A stretch of 64,000 bases of DNA from Synchiropus splendidus (Eukaryota > Chordata > Actinopteri > Syngnathiformes > Callionymidae). Made by a program: the position numbers and the translations under genes. The notes beneath the pieces are model-generated. The model was not told the origin of the DNA. It made no database searches and saw only the letters and a list, made by a program, of their open reading frames with translations. The stretch lies in assembly GCF_027744825.2 (NCBI RefSeq), contig NC_071342.1, positions 18,313,501 through 18,377,500 on the forward strand, given 5' to 3'. Of this stretch, positions 39,990 through 54,110 are shown one piece after another (the stretch's first letter is position 1; each line of letters starts with the position of its first letter).

Positions 39990-41064
39990 CAGAAGGAGCT
40001 CCATTGTGTCTTTGTGGACCTGCAGAAAGCATAGGACAGAGTGCCAAGAGAAGAGTTGTGGTATTCTATGAGGAAGTCTGGAGTGGCAGAGAAGCATGTT
40101 GGAGTGGTGCAGGACATGTATGCCAAGTGTGAAACAACGGTGAGGTGTGCTGCAGGTGGAACACAGGAGTTCAAGGTGGAGGTGGGACTGCACCAAGGCT
40201 CAGCTCTGAGCCCCTTCCTCTTTGCGATGGTGATGGACAGGTTGACAGATGAGGTTAGACAAGAAGCCCCTTGGACGATGATGTTTGTAGATGACATTGT
40301 GATCTGTGGTGAGAGCAGGGAGCAAGTGGGAGATAAGCTAGAGAGGTGGAGGTTTGCCTTAGAAAGGAGAGGAATGAAGGTTAGCCACAGTAAGACGGAA
40401 TACATGTGTGTGAATGAGAGGGAGCCAAGTGGACAGGTGAAGTTACAGGATGAAGAGATAAAGAAGGTAGAGGATTTTAAGTACTTAGGCTCAACTGTCC
40501 AGGGTGATGGAGAGTGTGACAAAGAGGTGAAGAAGCAGGTGCAGGCAGGATGGAATCATTGGAGAAAAGTGTCAGGTGTGATGTGTGACAAAAGGGTGTC
40601 GGCAAGGATGAAAGGGAAAGTGTCCAAAAGGGTGGTGAGACCAGCAATGTTGTATGGTTTGGCAACAGTGTCACAGAGGAAAAGACAGGAGGCAGAGCTG
40701 GAGGTAGCAGAGATGAAGATGCTGAGCTTCTCTCTGGGAGTGAGCAGGATGGATAGGATCAGAGGGACAGCACATGTGCTCAGGTGTTTAGGAGACCAAG
40801 TCAGAGAGGCTAGATGGAGATGGTTTGGACATGTACAGAGGAGAGAGAGAGACAGTACATTGGTAGATGAAGATGTTGAGGTTGGAACTGCCAGGCAGAA
40901 GGTGGAGAGGAAGGCCAAAGAGGAGATTGATGGAGGTGGTGAAGGAGGACATGAGGTTTGTAGGTTTGAGAGAAGAGGAAGCAGAGGACAGGGTGAGATG
41001 GAGGAAGATGATCCGCTGTGGCCACCCCTGAAGGGAGAAGCTGAAAGAGAAAGAAGAAGATTCT
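39990..41064 (+). mobile_element. RTE-type LINE relic: reverse transcriptase fragment and C-terminal region
   Basis: Homology starts at about KELHCVFVDLQKA, the beginning of a non-LTR reverse transcriptase domain. It continues through GLHQGSALSPFLFAMVMDRL and the catalytic block MMFVDDIVICGES (usual form FADD, here FVDD), then SKTEYMCVNERE, DFKYLGSTVQGDGE and the tail WRWFGHVQRRER. A stop codon at 40032-40034 replaces the tyrosine expected after QKA; beyond it the frame is open to 41069. The long open frame has no ATG at its left edge (the codon at 40041 is GTG), so it is not an independent gene. The endonuclease domain and 5' end are missing. The 3' end is AAAGAAGAAG-type with no long poly(A), as in the RTE clade. 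The element is dead but fairly young. The clade is my judgement; a non-LTR retrotransposon is certain. Confidence 0.85.
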
Positions 41065-43182
<2,118 letters not shown>

Positions 43183-43440
43183 TTGGAAACACATCTCCTT
43201 GTGGGGACCTTTTTTTGCTTGTTTAATCTGTCCTTGTGGGGACCTTGTGTTTTTGTGGGAAATGTTTTCCGGTCCCTACAAGAAAACTTCAAAACTTCAA
43301 AATAACTGGACCACTATAATTGAGTTTAAGTATGTTCAGAGTCCTGGTTAAGGTGAGCCATTTGTTTTGGAGGGTTAGGTTCAGGGTGCGAGGCTGGGGA
43401 AAGGGTTATGGCAAGGAGAGGTCCCCACAATGACAGAGAT
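43183..43440 (+). mobile_element. 'CCTTGTGGGGACC' teleost repeat
   Basis: CTTGTGGGGACCTTT occurs near the left end, followed by CCTGGTTAAGGTGAGCCATT and GGGTTAGGTTCAGGG. The right end is GAGGTCCCCACAATG, so the ends are inverted. It matches the 58.0-kb repeat in the opposite orientation. Non-coding. Confidence 0.6.
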
Positions 43441-44866
43441 ATGAATGTTGTATTTGTGTCATTCGATGAGATAGACAGATGTACCACAACCAACATGTGG
43501 GAGGAAACAAGAGTTCCACCAATGAAACTAGCCCAACAAGATTAGCAATTTAGCTGACTTTACTCTTAAGTTTATTGTAAAATGTATACATTTATTTTGA
43601 TTTTTAGTGCTCATAATACTAGCACTGGTTTTCACCAAAACACTGTACACATTTGTTATTTGGCTGGAAAACATTTACATTTAATAAATGAATTCAAAAG
43701 ATTGTTCAGTAAATCACAGGGAAAATACAATTTATAAATAAGTACAAAGCTGAGTTAGATTTAGTTTTATGCAAGTATAAAATTCATTCTAAAAAAGAAT
43801 ATAAATTTCATAAAAAAAAAAAAAGAAGTTACAACTTTTTTTCTTTTGTTTTGTCATGAGCGATGGTGTTTGAAAACGACATTGAAATGTTTATTGTATT
43901 GTTCGTCACCCACAGTTCTCCGATAAAAACAATAAGACCCTAAATAACCTTTCAAACAATTGACCTCAACAGTTGTGTCCTGAAGTCATGTTGTATTTGA
44001 GCGTTTCGAGGAAAGCTCACTGGAGCCTTGCACTCCTCCTCTTCATTAGTCTGTCAACACGATCCACGAAAGCTTGTTAGCAAGTGGTTGTTCATTTGTA
44101 CACTCGAGGTTTGACAAGTCATTAATTTGCTGTGAAGGCGGCCTGAGGAATCTGGTGACAAGTCTCTGCCGACTCCTCAGCACGAGTGACACCTCAGACA
44201 TCTCGTATTATCATCCCTCATTGCTGGCGCCCAAATGCATCATCGCAGCTGAACGTGAGGAAAAGACTGACCAACTCAAACTCTGAGTGTTTAGAGCGTG
44301 ACACTTTTGAAAGCTGGGTTTAAGCTGTTCTAAATGGCTCTTGTGTTTTTTTATCAGGCGCTCGGCTCTCACCATGTGAACAGACAAGACCAATCGATAG
44401 CACCCCTTAACTAGTCCATCTGTTTGTGCAGTCTTTTATCGTACAACGGATGGGAGTGTTTATTCATAGTCTTGAGCAAAACACATTTAAAAAAGTTTCT
44501 GTGTCACTAGTTATTTCAAAACTCTCTTTGCTTGCAAGCAACAAACCGTCTTTCGTTGTGATCGACTGAGGAGCTGTGTGTTGGGCAGGCACCTGGAGTG
44601 GAGTCGCTGTTCACCTGTGTAGAACCAAAAACAGCTTGAATCTTCTCATTCTCCCTCATAACCTTCCTTTGAATCTTTTTTTTTTTTTTTCCGGCTGACA
44701 AAGCTCACAGGAGGCAGTGGAGTGAGAGCATCACAGACAGAAGACTGCAGGTCTGACTCCAGCTTGAGGCACCTGTGTTTTACTTTGCTTTCCTCCTTGG
44801 CACTCTGCTTTCCTCCCATGGTTCTAAAATATGAGAAGACTCTTGATGACGTGAGTTTACCTGTTG
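43441..44866. other. Non-coding, AT-rich
   Basis: GTGGGAGGAAACAAGAGTTC near 43497 may be a tiny relic of the common fish repeat. Nothing else was recognised. Confidence 0.5.
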
Positions 44867-45105
44867 TAGTAGTGATGGGGTTTCATGACATGGTATTGAA
44901 GGGAGGATGAGGTTTCATGAAACAGTGTCCTCCTTTTCAGAGGCCACCAGATGGCACTGTCTGCTGTCAGATGTCAAAGTAATTCAGCGAAACCTCACAT
45001 CATTTCTTAAACCAAGAGCGCCATTTAGTGGCCACTGAAAGTTAGTACGCTGTTTCATCAACCCTGCAATACTGTTTCATGATGCCTCATCTACCTATCA
45101 CTACT
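44867..45105 (+). mobile_element. MITE with inverted ends (about 240 bp)
   Basis: Outer ends AGTAGTGATGGGG (left) and, inverted from the right, AGTAGTGATAGGTAGATGAG are complementary. An inner pair, GATGAGGTTTCATGAAACAG near 44907 against GATGAGGCATCATGAAACAG near 45075-45095, extends the inversion. The middle (CCACCAGATGGCACTGTCTG, AAGAGCGCCATTTAGTGGCC) has no coding potential. A relative lies at about 1.0 kb. The ends suggest hAT, but no clean 8-bp duplication was found. Confidence 0.6.
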
Positions 45106-45194
45106 GTCAGTGCGTGTCCTGTGATGTACTTGGGAGTAAGTTTAAAAGTGTTGTGTAAACACATGCAGGACAATGGCATAGATTTCAGCCACTT

Positions 45195-45325
45195 GTTCAC
45201 TCATTCATTTTCTCCTGTTCATCTCTGATATGCAGGAGTCACAGAGGCTCATCCCAGCAACTTGGGGCAGAAGTTGGTTCATGACTGTGGGAGTAAATCA
45301 GAGTTCCCAGGAGAAGCATGTGCAT
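45195..45325 (-). mobile_element. Degenerate copy of the same teleost repeat family
   Basis: Plus-strand landmarks in order: CATTTTCTCCTGTTCATCTC, CACAGAGGCTCATCCCAGCA, then TGTGGGAGTAAATCAGAGTT and CCAGGAGAAGCATG. The order matches the fuller fish consensus, but the identity is low. Confidence 0.4.
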
Positions 45326-46525
45326 AAGCCATGGCATAAGTGGTAGAAGATGAATGATCTTAGATGTGACTGTGAAGAGGAGAAATAAAGTCCCTGTGGC
45401 AGGAAGCTGCACACACAGACTGGATGAAGCCTGACTCGGGCAACATTCAGCTCCTGACTCCTGCAGTATTCATGAAACTGGTGCGAAATCATGTAAGTGC
45501 ACCTTTGAAAAAGCCGCTGCGCCCTGGATGTTAACAAACACAAACAGCACGTCAGCTGAAATCACTGCAAGCTGACGCGCACAAACAGAAAGTCTTTTTC
45601 AGCCATTGAGATGAATGTGAAATGAAGCGTTCTATCAACGCCCTTAACAAGATAACAAACGTTACGCTTGTTCCCTGTCGCCTGTGACCTTATTTGGTTG
45701 TTAGAATTCTGCCAAAATAATGGTTGAAAACACGAGAGTCGCACGTTTGTCTTTTCGGGCGACCAAGCTGCCACTTTCTCTGTGGTGTGAAGAGCGAAAT
45801 GACGGTGCTTACTCACATCGGCCGCTGCCACTAAGCTCAAGCTCAGATAGTCACCGAGCGCCTGAGGAGGGTATTAAACCGGCTTCCTGATTTGGGAATC
45901 ATTTATCTGTCCGTGGCATCGCCCCCCACTCCCGAGCCGTGTGTTCCGTCTGATGACCACGGGGGCGTGTTGCCCCTGCGCAGCATTCCAGCCCTGTCTA
46001 GATGTTCATTTATTATTTTAACAACAGTCTGGACACCTCCAGAGATGGAAATTGAAAAGCACTTCAGAAGCACGTAGTGTCTCAGTTAATTCAATTTGCT
46101 GCATGAACTCAGGAACATGTGCTGTGTTTTAATAAAGTCTTTGAATGGGACGTCTGGTTTTGATTGATTTGTCCAATTGTCTCTCAAGGACGGAACCAAA
46201 TTAAAAATCTGGGATCGAGATCCGCCGAGCTGGGAGCGTCTCTGTGTAGTCGTGTCCTAGTTAATCACGGCTCCGGGCGTCTAAAATCTCCCTCGGGAAC
46301 CCGCGGCATTCGTTCAGGTTCAGCACATCACTGTGTCATGATTTGACTGGTGCCTCTGGAACCAAGGCTCAGGATCCGCTGCTGTCTGAGACGAGCAGGT
46401 AACAAGGTTGTTGCTGTTTCAGGGAAGCTTGTTGCTCACAGGGGGTAAGAAACATCACGATTCACTTAATGCCAACGCTCCTCTGTCACTGAAGGTGCAT
46501 TAAAAACATCAAAATATTCTTAATG

Positions 46526-46587
<62 letters not shown>

Positions 46588-47001
46588 TTTTATTTTTGGA
46601 GAAGAATGGTGGTATTTCTGTGTACATATATTTATTTATTTTTGCATTTTATTTACTTCAGTTTTCCCACTTTTTGTCTTTTGCTATGAAATTAAGGAGT
46701 CAGTATGAAAATGAAGTAGGCGGGACAAACCTCTCTCAGAAGCAACGATGATAGTGATAGAATTGAATCAGCTACTACTGTCTTACTGTACATCGTTCAT
46801 CATAGGTTCGATTCTCACCCCGTGATAACGCCAAACCCGACACGGCGAGACCGCTGACGCATTCAAAGAGTGCGATTTCCCAGGAAAATGTCACGCTACA
46901 AGTCTGACGCTAATCTGTGATGAGCATGAGTCACATCATGGTTTTTATATTAACTTTCTTCATTTTCATTTTCACTGTTCATAGATGTTTTGTTTGTCAA
47001 A
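45326..47001. other. Non-coding apart from an AT microsatellite
   Basis: No exon or repeat family was recognised other than (AT)n at 46.5 kb. Confidence 0.55.
46526..46585 (+). repeat. (AT)n microsatellite
   Basis: About 60 bases of AT units with one phase slip near the left end. Confidence 0.95.
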
Positions 47002-47003
47002 TA

Positions 47004-47725
47004 CAGTGGTATCTCGGTTCTCGACCGCAATCCGTTCCAGACGGCCGTTCGAGAAGCGATTTGTTTGAAATCTGAATCGATTTTTCCCATTACAATGAAT
47101 GTAAAAAGAACTAATGCGTTCCAAGCCTTAAAATAGTCTTTTGTAGGAGTGAATGTAGAGTGTCTGCTGCAGGTGCGCTGTTCCTCTATGTGTGTGGCCG
47201 CTGCATGTGGGAGGGGTTGCCGAGTGAGTGACGTCTCTCCAGAAGTGAAGAGGTGCCCGGTGCGTGCCCAGCTCTGAATGTGCGCTTCTGTGCAGTTTGG
47301 CTGTGACAAAGTCATAAACCAAGTCACGCTCTGTCCCAGACTCGCCTCATCCCTGTCCCAGCTCCAGCCCACAACAGGACATCAAACCCTGGAGTGAGCG
47401 CTCCAGCCTCGGAGGTGTGGAGAGCGAGCACCTCCCCTGTGACCCTCTACCACGGTCCAGTGCGGAGACAGGAAAGGTTTTACACCTCAATATGAAGAAA
47501 AAATTGTCAGTAAATGTAGCGGGACACGTCTGCATACAGAGGCTGCGTCATACACAATAACAAAGCGCCTCGTGGGTCAGCTGACCGGTCTGCGCACGTT
47601 ATGTTTTTTCCAGCTTTTTTCGGTGGCGTTGGAGTTCTGGATTTTCGTTCGAAATCCGAAGCAAAAAAATCTCTGAACTCCGATTTGTTCGAATTCCGGG
47701 AGGTTCAAAAACCGAGGTACTACTG
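47004..47725 (+). mobile_element. Full-length non-autonomous TA-flanked DNA transposon (722 bp)
   Basis: Both ends are present: the left begins CAGTGGTATCTCGGTT and the right, inverted, begins CAGTAGTACCTCGGTT. TA dinucleotides flank it exactly (47002-47003 and 47726-47727), the target duplication of Tc1/mariner/pogo elements. Sub-terminal sequence is also partly inverted (CGAATTGTTCGAAATC-like). The interior encodes no recognisable transposase. The ends resemble pogo/Tigger-type termini (CAGTGGTACCTCGG-like), which is inference. Two other copies lie at 33.7 and 38.6 kb. Confidence 0.8.
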
Positions 47726-47789
47726 TATGAGTAGATAAGTGAGTGGCAGAAAAGATTGTGACTCCAAAAAGCCACGCTCATGTCAAATT

Positions 47790-48042
47790 CAGGAAACATT
47801 ATGAAAGTATAGGTGTACTCTGGTGATGAACAGATTGACCTGTGAGGTTAGAGAGGACCCCTCTATGGGATGTTTGCTGATGATATAGTGATTTGACGAG
47901 GGCGTAAGGAGGAGGTGTAGGAGAATCAAGAGAGGTGGAGGTATGAGTTGGTGGGGAATTAAGGCCAACAAAAGCCGGAGAGGTTGGGCTGACTGACTTC
48001 CTGTGGCGACCACTTCACAGCAAATGCTAACGGACAAAGAAG
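47790..48042 (+). mobile_element. Old, degenerate RTE-type LINE relic
   Basis: Fragments of a reverse transcriptase can be read with several stops: a GMFADDIVI-like stretch near 47866-47894, followed by an ERWRYEL-like stretch near 47930-47950. The end resembles the RTE 3' terminus (TGGCGACCACTTCACAG, ending near 48042). It is much more decayed than the 40-kb copy and from a different subfamily. Confidence 0.6.
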
Positions 48043-51000
48043 TCTTAACATCATGTCCTGCAATTTGGATTTTGTTTGTTTTTGTTTATGTCTTGTTGTG
48101 ACCGTGGATTCCGGCTCAGCGTCAGGCTGCACGTCTGTGTTCCACACTGTTGGTGAGGTTGCGGCATCTGCTACCAGATACCCACAATTTACAGTCGCTG
48201 CTGCACCACTCACACCGTTTGCCCAACACAGAAACCTTTTATGTTACGTGGCTTTTATCTGGGCTCCGTTTGAAATGTTTTTCGTTCCGTAACACCTCAG
48301 ATGGAACAAAGAGGCTGATACTGTATGTTGAAGAAGCCACTTGTGCTGCTCACTGAGTCCAACACACACACACACACTCAGGGCTCTGAATGCTGCTTCA
48401 AGTAGCATTTTACAACAAACAAATCAATGGCAGCCAGAGCTTGTGCTTCCAGGGATTACATTACGGTTTAAACTCTCCGGAGTTGAGTATGTAATCGAGC
48501 AAGGAGACAAATCCATGTATGAGTTACAAATGGCCTTTTACGTAAGAGTTTTAAAATGTCATGTTGGAACCTCGATGTTTTATTACAGTGGGAGGAGTGA
48601 AAATCAAAGTCACGCCAGAAAGAATTATTAAAATGTTCACAAATATGTGAAAAAATCCTAGAAACTGAGACACATTCTCAAATCTCATAACGCAGTGTGA
48701 GTCAGACTTGATCCTCGTGGAAGTCGGGGTGGTACGTGCTTTATACAGTACAATACCAAAAGCTGTTCTCTCCTATGCTAAGAATAAGCAATGACATTTC
48801 AATGGAGGACTTGGATGCTTCGCTTCTGAAGGATCGATCGAGCAGTAACACCCAGCTGGCCTCGAAGGTTCTTGGGACTGTGAAGCTCGTGTTGGTCCCT
48901 GCTTAAACCTGTGGAGAGAAATGAGTGGTGGAATTGATCACTGTGTGTGGAAACCCCAACTTTCCAAAGGTGAACCGGCCAATGCAGCCTTCAAAAGGAA
49001 AGGAAGTGGAAAAGCACCCAGGTGATATAGTTGTTAAAGATGGGGCATCATAAATCACATTTCAATTTACTTCTACTCCAGCCTGATAAAGGCGGAATGT
49101 CTGTGCTTCAAAAATGTTCACTCCAAGGACAGAACATTCAGTGCTGTGAGCCTCCCTCAGGGGGCACATGACACCTGTGCCCTGGGGTTTCAACTACTAG
49201 CACTGAGGAAATTGAGGGGATTAAGGAAGTCGGCGGCTTAAATGTAGAATATGATGATAGGCCGAAAAGCTTTGCTAGCTTTATGTTCATGCTGGATCAC
49301 AGTGTGGCAGGGCCGAGTCAACTGAGCGATCAGATACTTTTCTCATGGTACACTTCATGCGGACCTTGCATTTTGAACGACACCGATTTTTCGAAATGCT
49401 TCCGATCCATATCTTGGAAGACACACGTCATTTTAGCTTCGCTTACTTGTCTGGAAAAAAAAGCTTTCAAAAGGGTGGTAAATTGAATCTTCTATATGAC
49501 ACAAGTGCTGTGTATGCTGACTCGGCGGAAAGTGAGGCACAAATGCAAAACAGAGAGACGGCGAAGAATTTCTAGATTTATATGCAAAATAGAATGGATG
49601 TCCATGGAAAATGGTACCAAGGGAAAAGCCTGTCATTGAGGATTGCATTCCATCGAGACTCAGCTCTATTGAAACATGGAGAGTGGATTGAGTCCCTGAG
49701 ACGAAGCGGTGTGACACATGAAAGCTCTTTGCCAATGAATTTAATACATCGTCTGGTTTTGACCCCGGTACATGTGTGTGCTTTCCAGGATTTGCAATAA
49801 GGAAATGGCAGAGGGAAAGGACACTCGTGACCCAAACCTTTTTTTATCGTTGGAAAATGCCTGACCCCCAAAATATGGAGTCCACTGTGGCAATGCTGTG
49901 GACTCGACTAACGTGTCGCTGTTTCAGTTTGTTTGCATTAACAGACTCTAAAGATGTCCCCATTCATTTCTATTACTTCCGGTCTCGTGACTGAGGCTAA
50001 AGAATGATACAACATCACTGAAATAGTCACAATAGAGTTTACCTTTTGAATTAAAGTCATCTTACCTTGAACTATCAAAACAAATAATGGGGCCACTTGG
50101 TGTGCTTTTAAAAAAAAATATATCGGACAATGCAAAAATATCTGAATAAAATTTATTAACACACTGTGGAGATGACTAGAACCGTCGCACCATGAGGTGG
50201 AACCTTTAAAGGAAAGGCATCAGAGGACCACCCTGTATAGCAGTCAGTCTTCCCTGTTGCATGTTTACATATCACCATTTTAGCTGGATCAAATGTTATG
50301 TCAGCTCTTCTGTGATGTCACACATAAGAGTCTGTATATACCAAATGACAATGAAATTACCTTTGAAGAGCAGAGCCTTGAGGAGCGCCACCCCATGGCT
50401 TCGCCCTTGACCCAACCACATTCTTATGTATTGGCTAATCTATTGACTGCATCAGGAAATGCATCCAAAGGGAAACCTTTGATTCAATTGAGAGTGTAAT
50501 GCGTCAATGCAACGAACGTGGAAGGGTGAATGCTACGTCTCTTGGGCACAAAAATCCACTCGGCGACCATCAATATGATTCTCCTTAGGAGTGAGAATGT
50601 GTTGCTATGGCAGTGTGGAGCCGTGCAGAGTGGAAGACGTACACCTTCAGCACCATATAGAGAGTGGAAGGACAGTGAGGAAAAATTGGGGGTGGACAAT
50701 CCGTGGCCTGAAATATGTCTGGAGTTGAGAGTGGGTGACAGCACCGCGGAGAAGCAGTAACTGGCAGAGTGGAAGGCAGCGCCAAAGCTGTCAGTGAAGT
50801 GGATTAATCACGTGAAATAATGTAGTAAAATAACAGTGTAATACAGCGCTGCCTCTGTCTGTGCTGGTGCCGACTGTCGACTGAGGCACGGACCTTTTAT
50901 ATCTCTTTGTAATCTTTCATTGACACCTTTGAAACATATTTAAACACAAAGAAAAGGCAGGGCTTTGCTCCCTTCTCGTACAAAGCAAGAAAAACCGTGC

Positions 51001-51182
51001 TTTTAGATATTGACTGGGTAGAATTGACTATGTAACAGCAACAATAATAAATGGGGGCGGAGCTCTGGCTGCCCAGAGTTTTAGAACTTCTGCAGCAGGT
51101 GCTTCTAACATGTGTAACAAGGAACTCGAAAACCATAAGTTACAACTGTTGAGGGTCCTATGAGGCTTGCTCAATGAACGTA
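48043..51182. other. Non-coding; distal part may be extended tmem121 3' UTR
   Basis: No domain-bearing frame. An alternative AATAAA on the minus strand near 50152 would place part of this interval in a longer tmem121 transcript. Confidence 0.45.
48362..48377 (+). repeat. (CA)n microsatellite
   Basis: About eight CA units. Confidence 0.85.
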
Positions 51183-51188
51183 TTTATT
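51183..51188 (-). terminator. tmem121: Candidate polyadenylation signal for tmem121
   Basis: The plus strand reads TTTATT, which is AATAAA on the gene strand, about 525 bases after the stop codon. A T/G-rich stretch follows on the minus strand (about 51150-51130). A further AATAAA on the same strand near 50152 could give a longer 3' UTR. Confidence 0.45.
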
Positions 51189-51711
51189 GATAATAAAGTA
51201 CAGATAATGTGAGAAAATACTTTAATTATAGTGCAATCCACGTTTCTTTCATACAAAAATGCCAAAGCCAGAATAATAATTGATCTCTTTTATCTTGTAC
51301 ACAATACATTATCAAAGAATGACATATAAAACACACGTCTTCAACAGTAATTTTCTTCAATTCTCTGGCTGGTTACTTTCGGTCCGGTAAAGCCTTCGAC
51401 GACTAAAGTACACTCAAGCAACGGAAATACACACAATAGCACACCGACCCTTGTGATTAAAATGCAACACACACAGTTGAAAAATATATACTCTCATCTT
51501 GCCTTTTCTTTGATCGTTACAATTAGAAAAGATACACAGGTGGCTGGATTCACAGATGAGAAAGTAATCGGAGAACCACAACAGATGTGTTTTTGCACCA
51601 TGATAGGAATGGGGGCTCCGTTGCACAGGAGTTCTCTGTGGGGGAATGTGTCCCGTCAGCATCCTGAGGGTGGTTTTGAGTCATGTCCCGAGGCGTCACC
51701 TCACCATTCTG
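51189..51711 (-). other. tmem121: Probable 3' UTR of tmem121
   Basis: Non-coding stretch between the tmem121 stop codon and the first good AATAAA on the gene strand. It contains no recognised repeat. Its extent is inferred from the polyadenylation signal only. Confidence 0.45.
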
Positions 51712-52755
<1,044 letters not shown>

Positions 52756-53254
52756 TCAGCAAGTGCTTCTAAATAGTGTCTTCCATTTCCTCAAGTTTGG
52801 CAAGAATCCCAGAGGCATTTAGGGGATTCGCACCGATCACTTCAATCAATCTTTGAGCCACAACCACCTGTCAGGTAGACATCACCTCTTAATAAATTAT
52901 ACTCAGCGCTGCAGTCAGTCATGAAAAAATACAACTGAAGAAACAATAATTCAAGTTTGACAGACAAACTTGCTACTACAATGTAATTATCGTATAAGAA
53001 ATGTGACCAAAAATACTCACTTCTGCTCCTGTTTGCACTTGCTCCTAATATCGAGCAGGGAGCAGCCATCCATGACGGCACAAAAGAACCACAAAGCCCA
53101 TCTGTAATCCACACAAGAAGCAAAAGCCAGAGATCCCCTCTTCGCTCTTCAGTAGCACATCCAGCAGTCGTGGATTTTCTTATTCAAGCAAAAAAGAATC
53201 CCAGAACACTGCCGGCATAATCCACTTACTGCTCATTCTGAATCTGGAGACGGC

Positions 53255-53264
53255 ATCTTACCGC
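53255..53264 (-). promoter_or_regulatory. tmem121: Candidate 5' splice donor of the tmem121 leader exon
   Basis: The minus strand reads GAGCG then GTAAGAT, with GT at 53261-53260, close to the donor consensus. Paired with the acceptor at 52669 it would define a 593-bp intron. The bases just upstream (53262-53285) are CpG-containing, as expected for a leader exon. Other donors further upstream are possible, so the pairing is a proposal. Confidence 0.4.
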
Positions 53265-54110
53265 TCGCGAGACCGGGGCGAGTCTGTGTTGAGGGCGTAA
53301 ATCCAGCAACTTCAAATGAAGAAGTGGAAAGGTCTTGTTGTCAACATGATGAATCCTTCTTCAAAAGTTCTCCGTCATTTAACATCCACGAGGGGAAAAA
53401 AAAAGGCAACACTGCTTTCTCTCTCTGCCACACAAGTACCGCACAGCAAAAGTGTCAGCGTCCTTCCTTTCTTGTCTCCACGCTTCGTTGTCACCGTAAA
53501 ATGCAGCCCCCCCCCAGCGAGATCCCGGCTGCAGCTCTGTTATCTGTCTCCTGCTCGGTCGGCTACTTGCCAGGGACACCAGCATCCACGGCTCTCCTCT
53601 GGATCCCTCGCTGCCTCCCCCCCGCCGGCAGATTCCCCAACCCTGACTGCCTTGCTGCACTTATCAACCAAAGTCAGAGGTGCGTTCGCGATCACCCTAG
53701 AGATTCAGTCTCTGCCCCGCAGCCTCACTCCTCTTCCGTCCTCCTCTCTTGCTCAAGTAAAGGCACTTGCTGTGAGGAGGTGACGCTCACAGACCACAGC
53801 TGCAGAGAGAGGGAGAGGGAGAGAGAGAGAGAGGAGAGGAAAGAAAGAGAGAGAGAGAGAGAGACTGAATACTTTTCAAGGGGTGGAGAAAAGGCGGCCT
53901 CTTTAGCTCCGCTGAAAGCAGAACTTCTCTCTCTCCATTCCACGTTTCCTCAATTCTTCCCCCCACATCGTGCTCTTCTTTTCACATTGTGTCTGCTGCT
54001 GATATCCTATTTTCTCAGGCTGCTTTTCTTTTGAGACCCGGGATAAACCCTCTGTGATGAGGAGCCCTCCAAGCGTCTGCGTCGCCTCTCTCGCAGGTCA
54101 AAGTGATCCA
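53262..54110 (-). promoter_or_regulatory. tmem121: Probable tmem121 leader exon and promoter-proximal region
   Basis: This stretch lies immediately 5' of the candidate donor. It is richer in G+C and CpG than the surrounding DNA and contains a long GA/TC tract. Open frames crossing it in several directions show no recognisable domain, which fits an untranslated leader. No TATA box or start site could be fixed by eye. Confidence 0.35.
53804..53865 (+). repeat. (GA)n microsatellite
   Basis: About 60 bases of GA/GGA units, reading as a TC tract on the tmem121 strand, within 600 bp upstream of the candidate donor. Polypurine tracts are common near vertebrate promoters, but no function is shown here. 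Confidence 0.9.

Noticed and set aside
40041..40043. Start codon for the 342-residue LINE frame
   Set aside because: The codon is GTG, not ATG, and homology continues upstream across a stop; it is not a translation start.
39863..40522. 219-residue minus-strand open frame
   Set aside because: Antisense shadow of the LINE reverse transcriptase; low-complexity Ser/Thr/Pro sequence without a domain.
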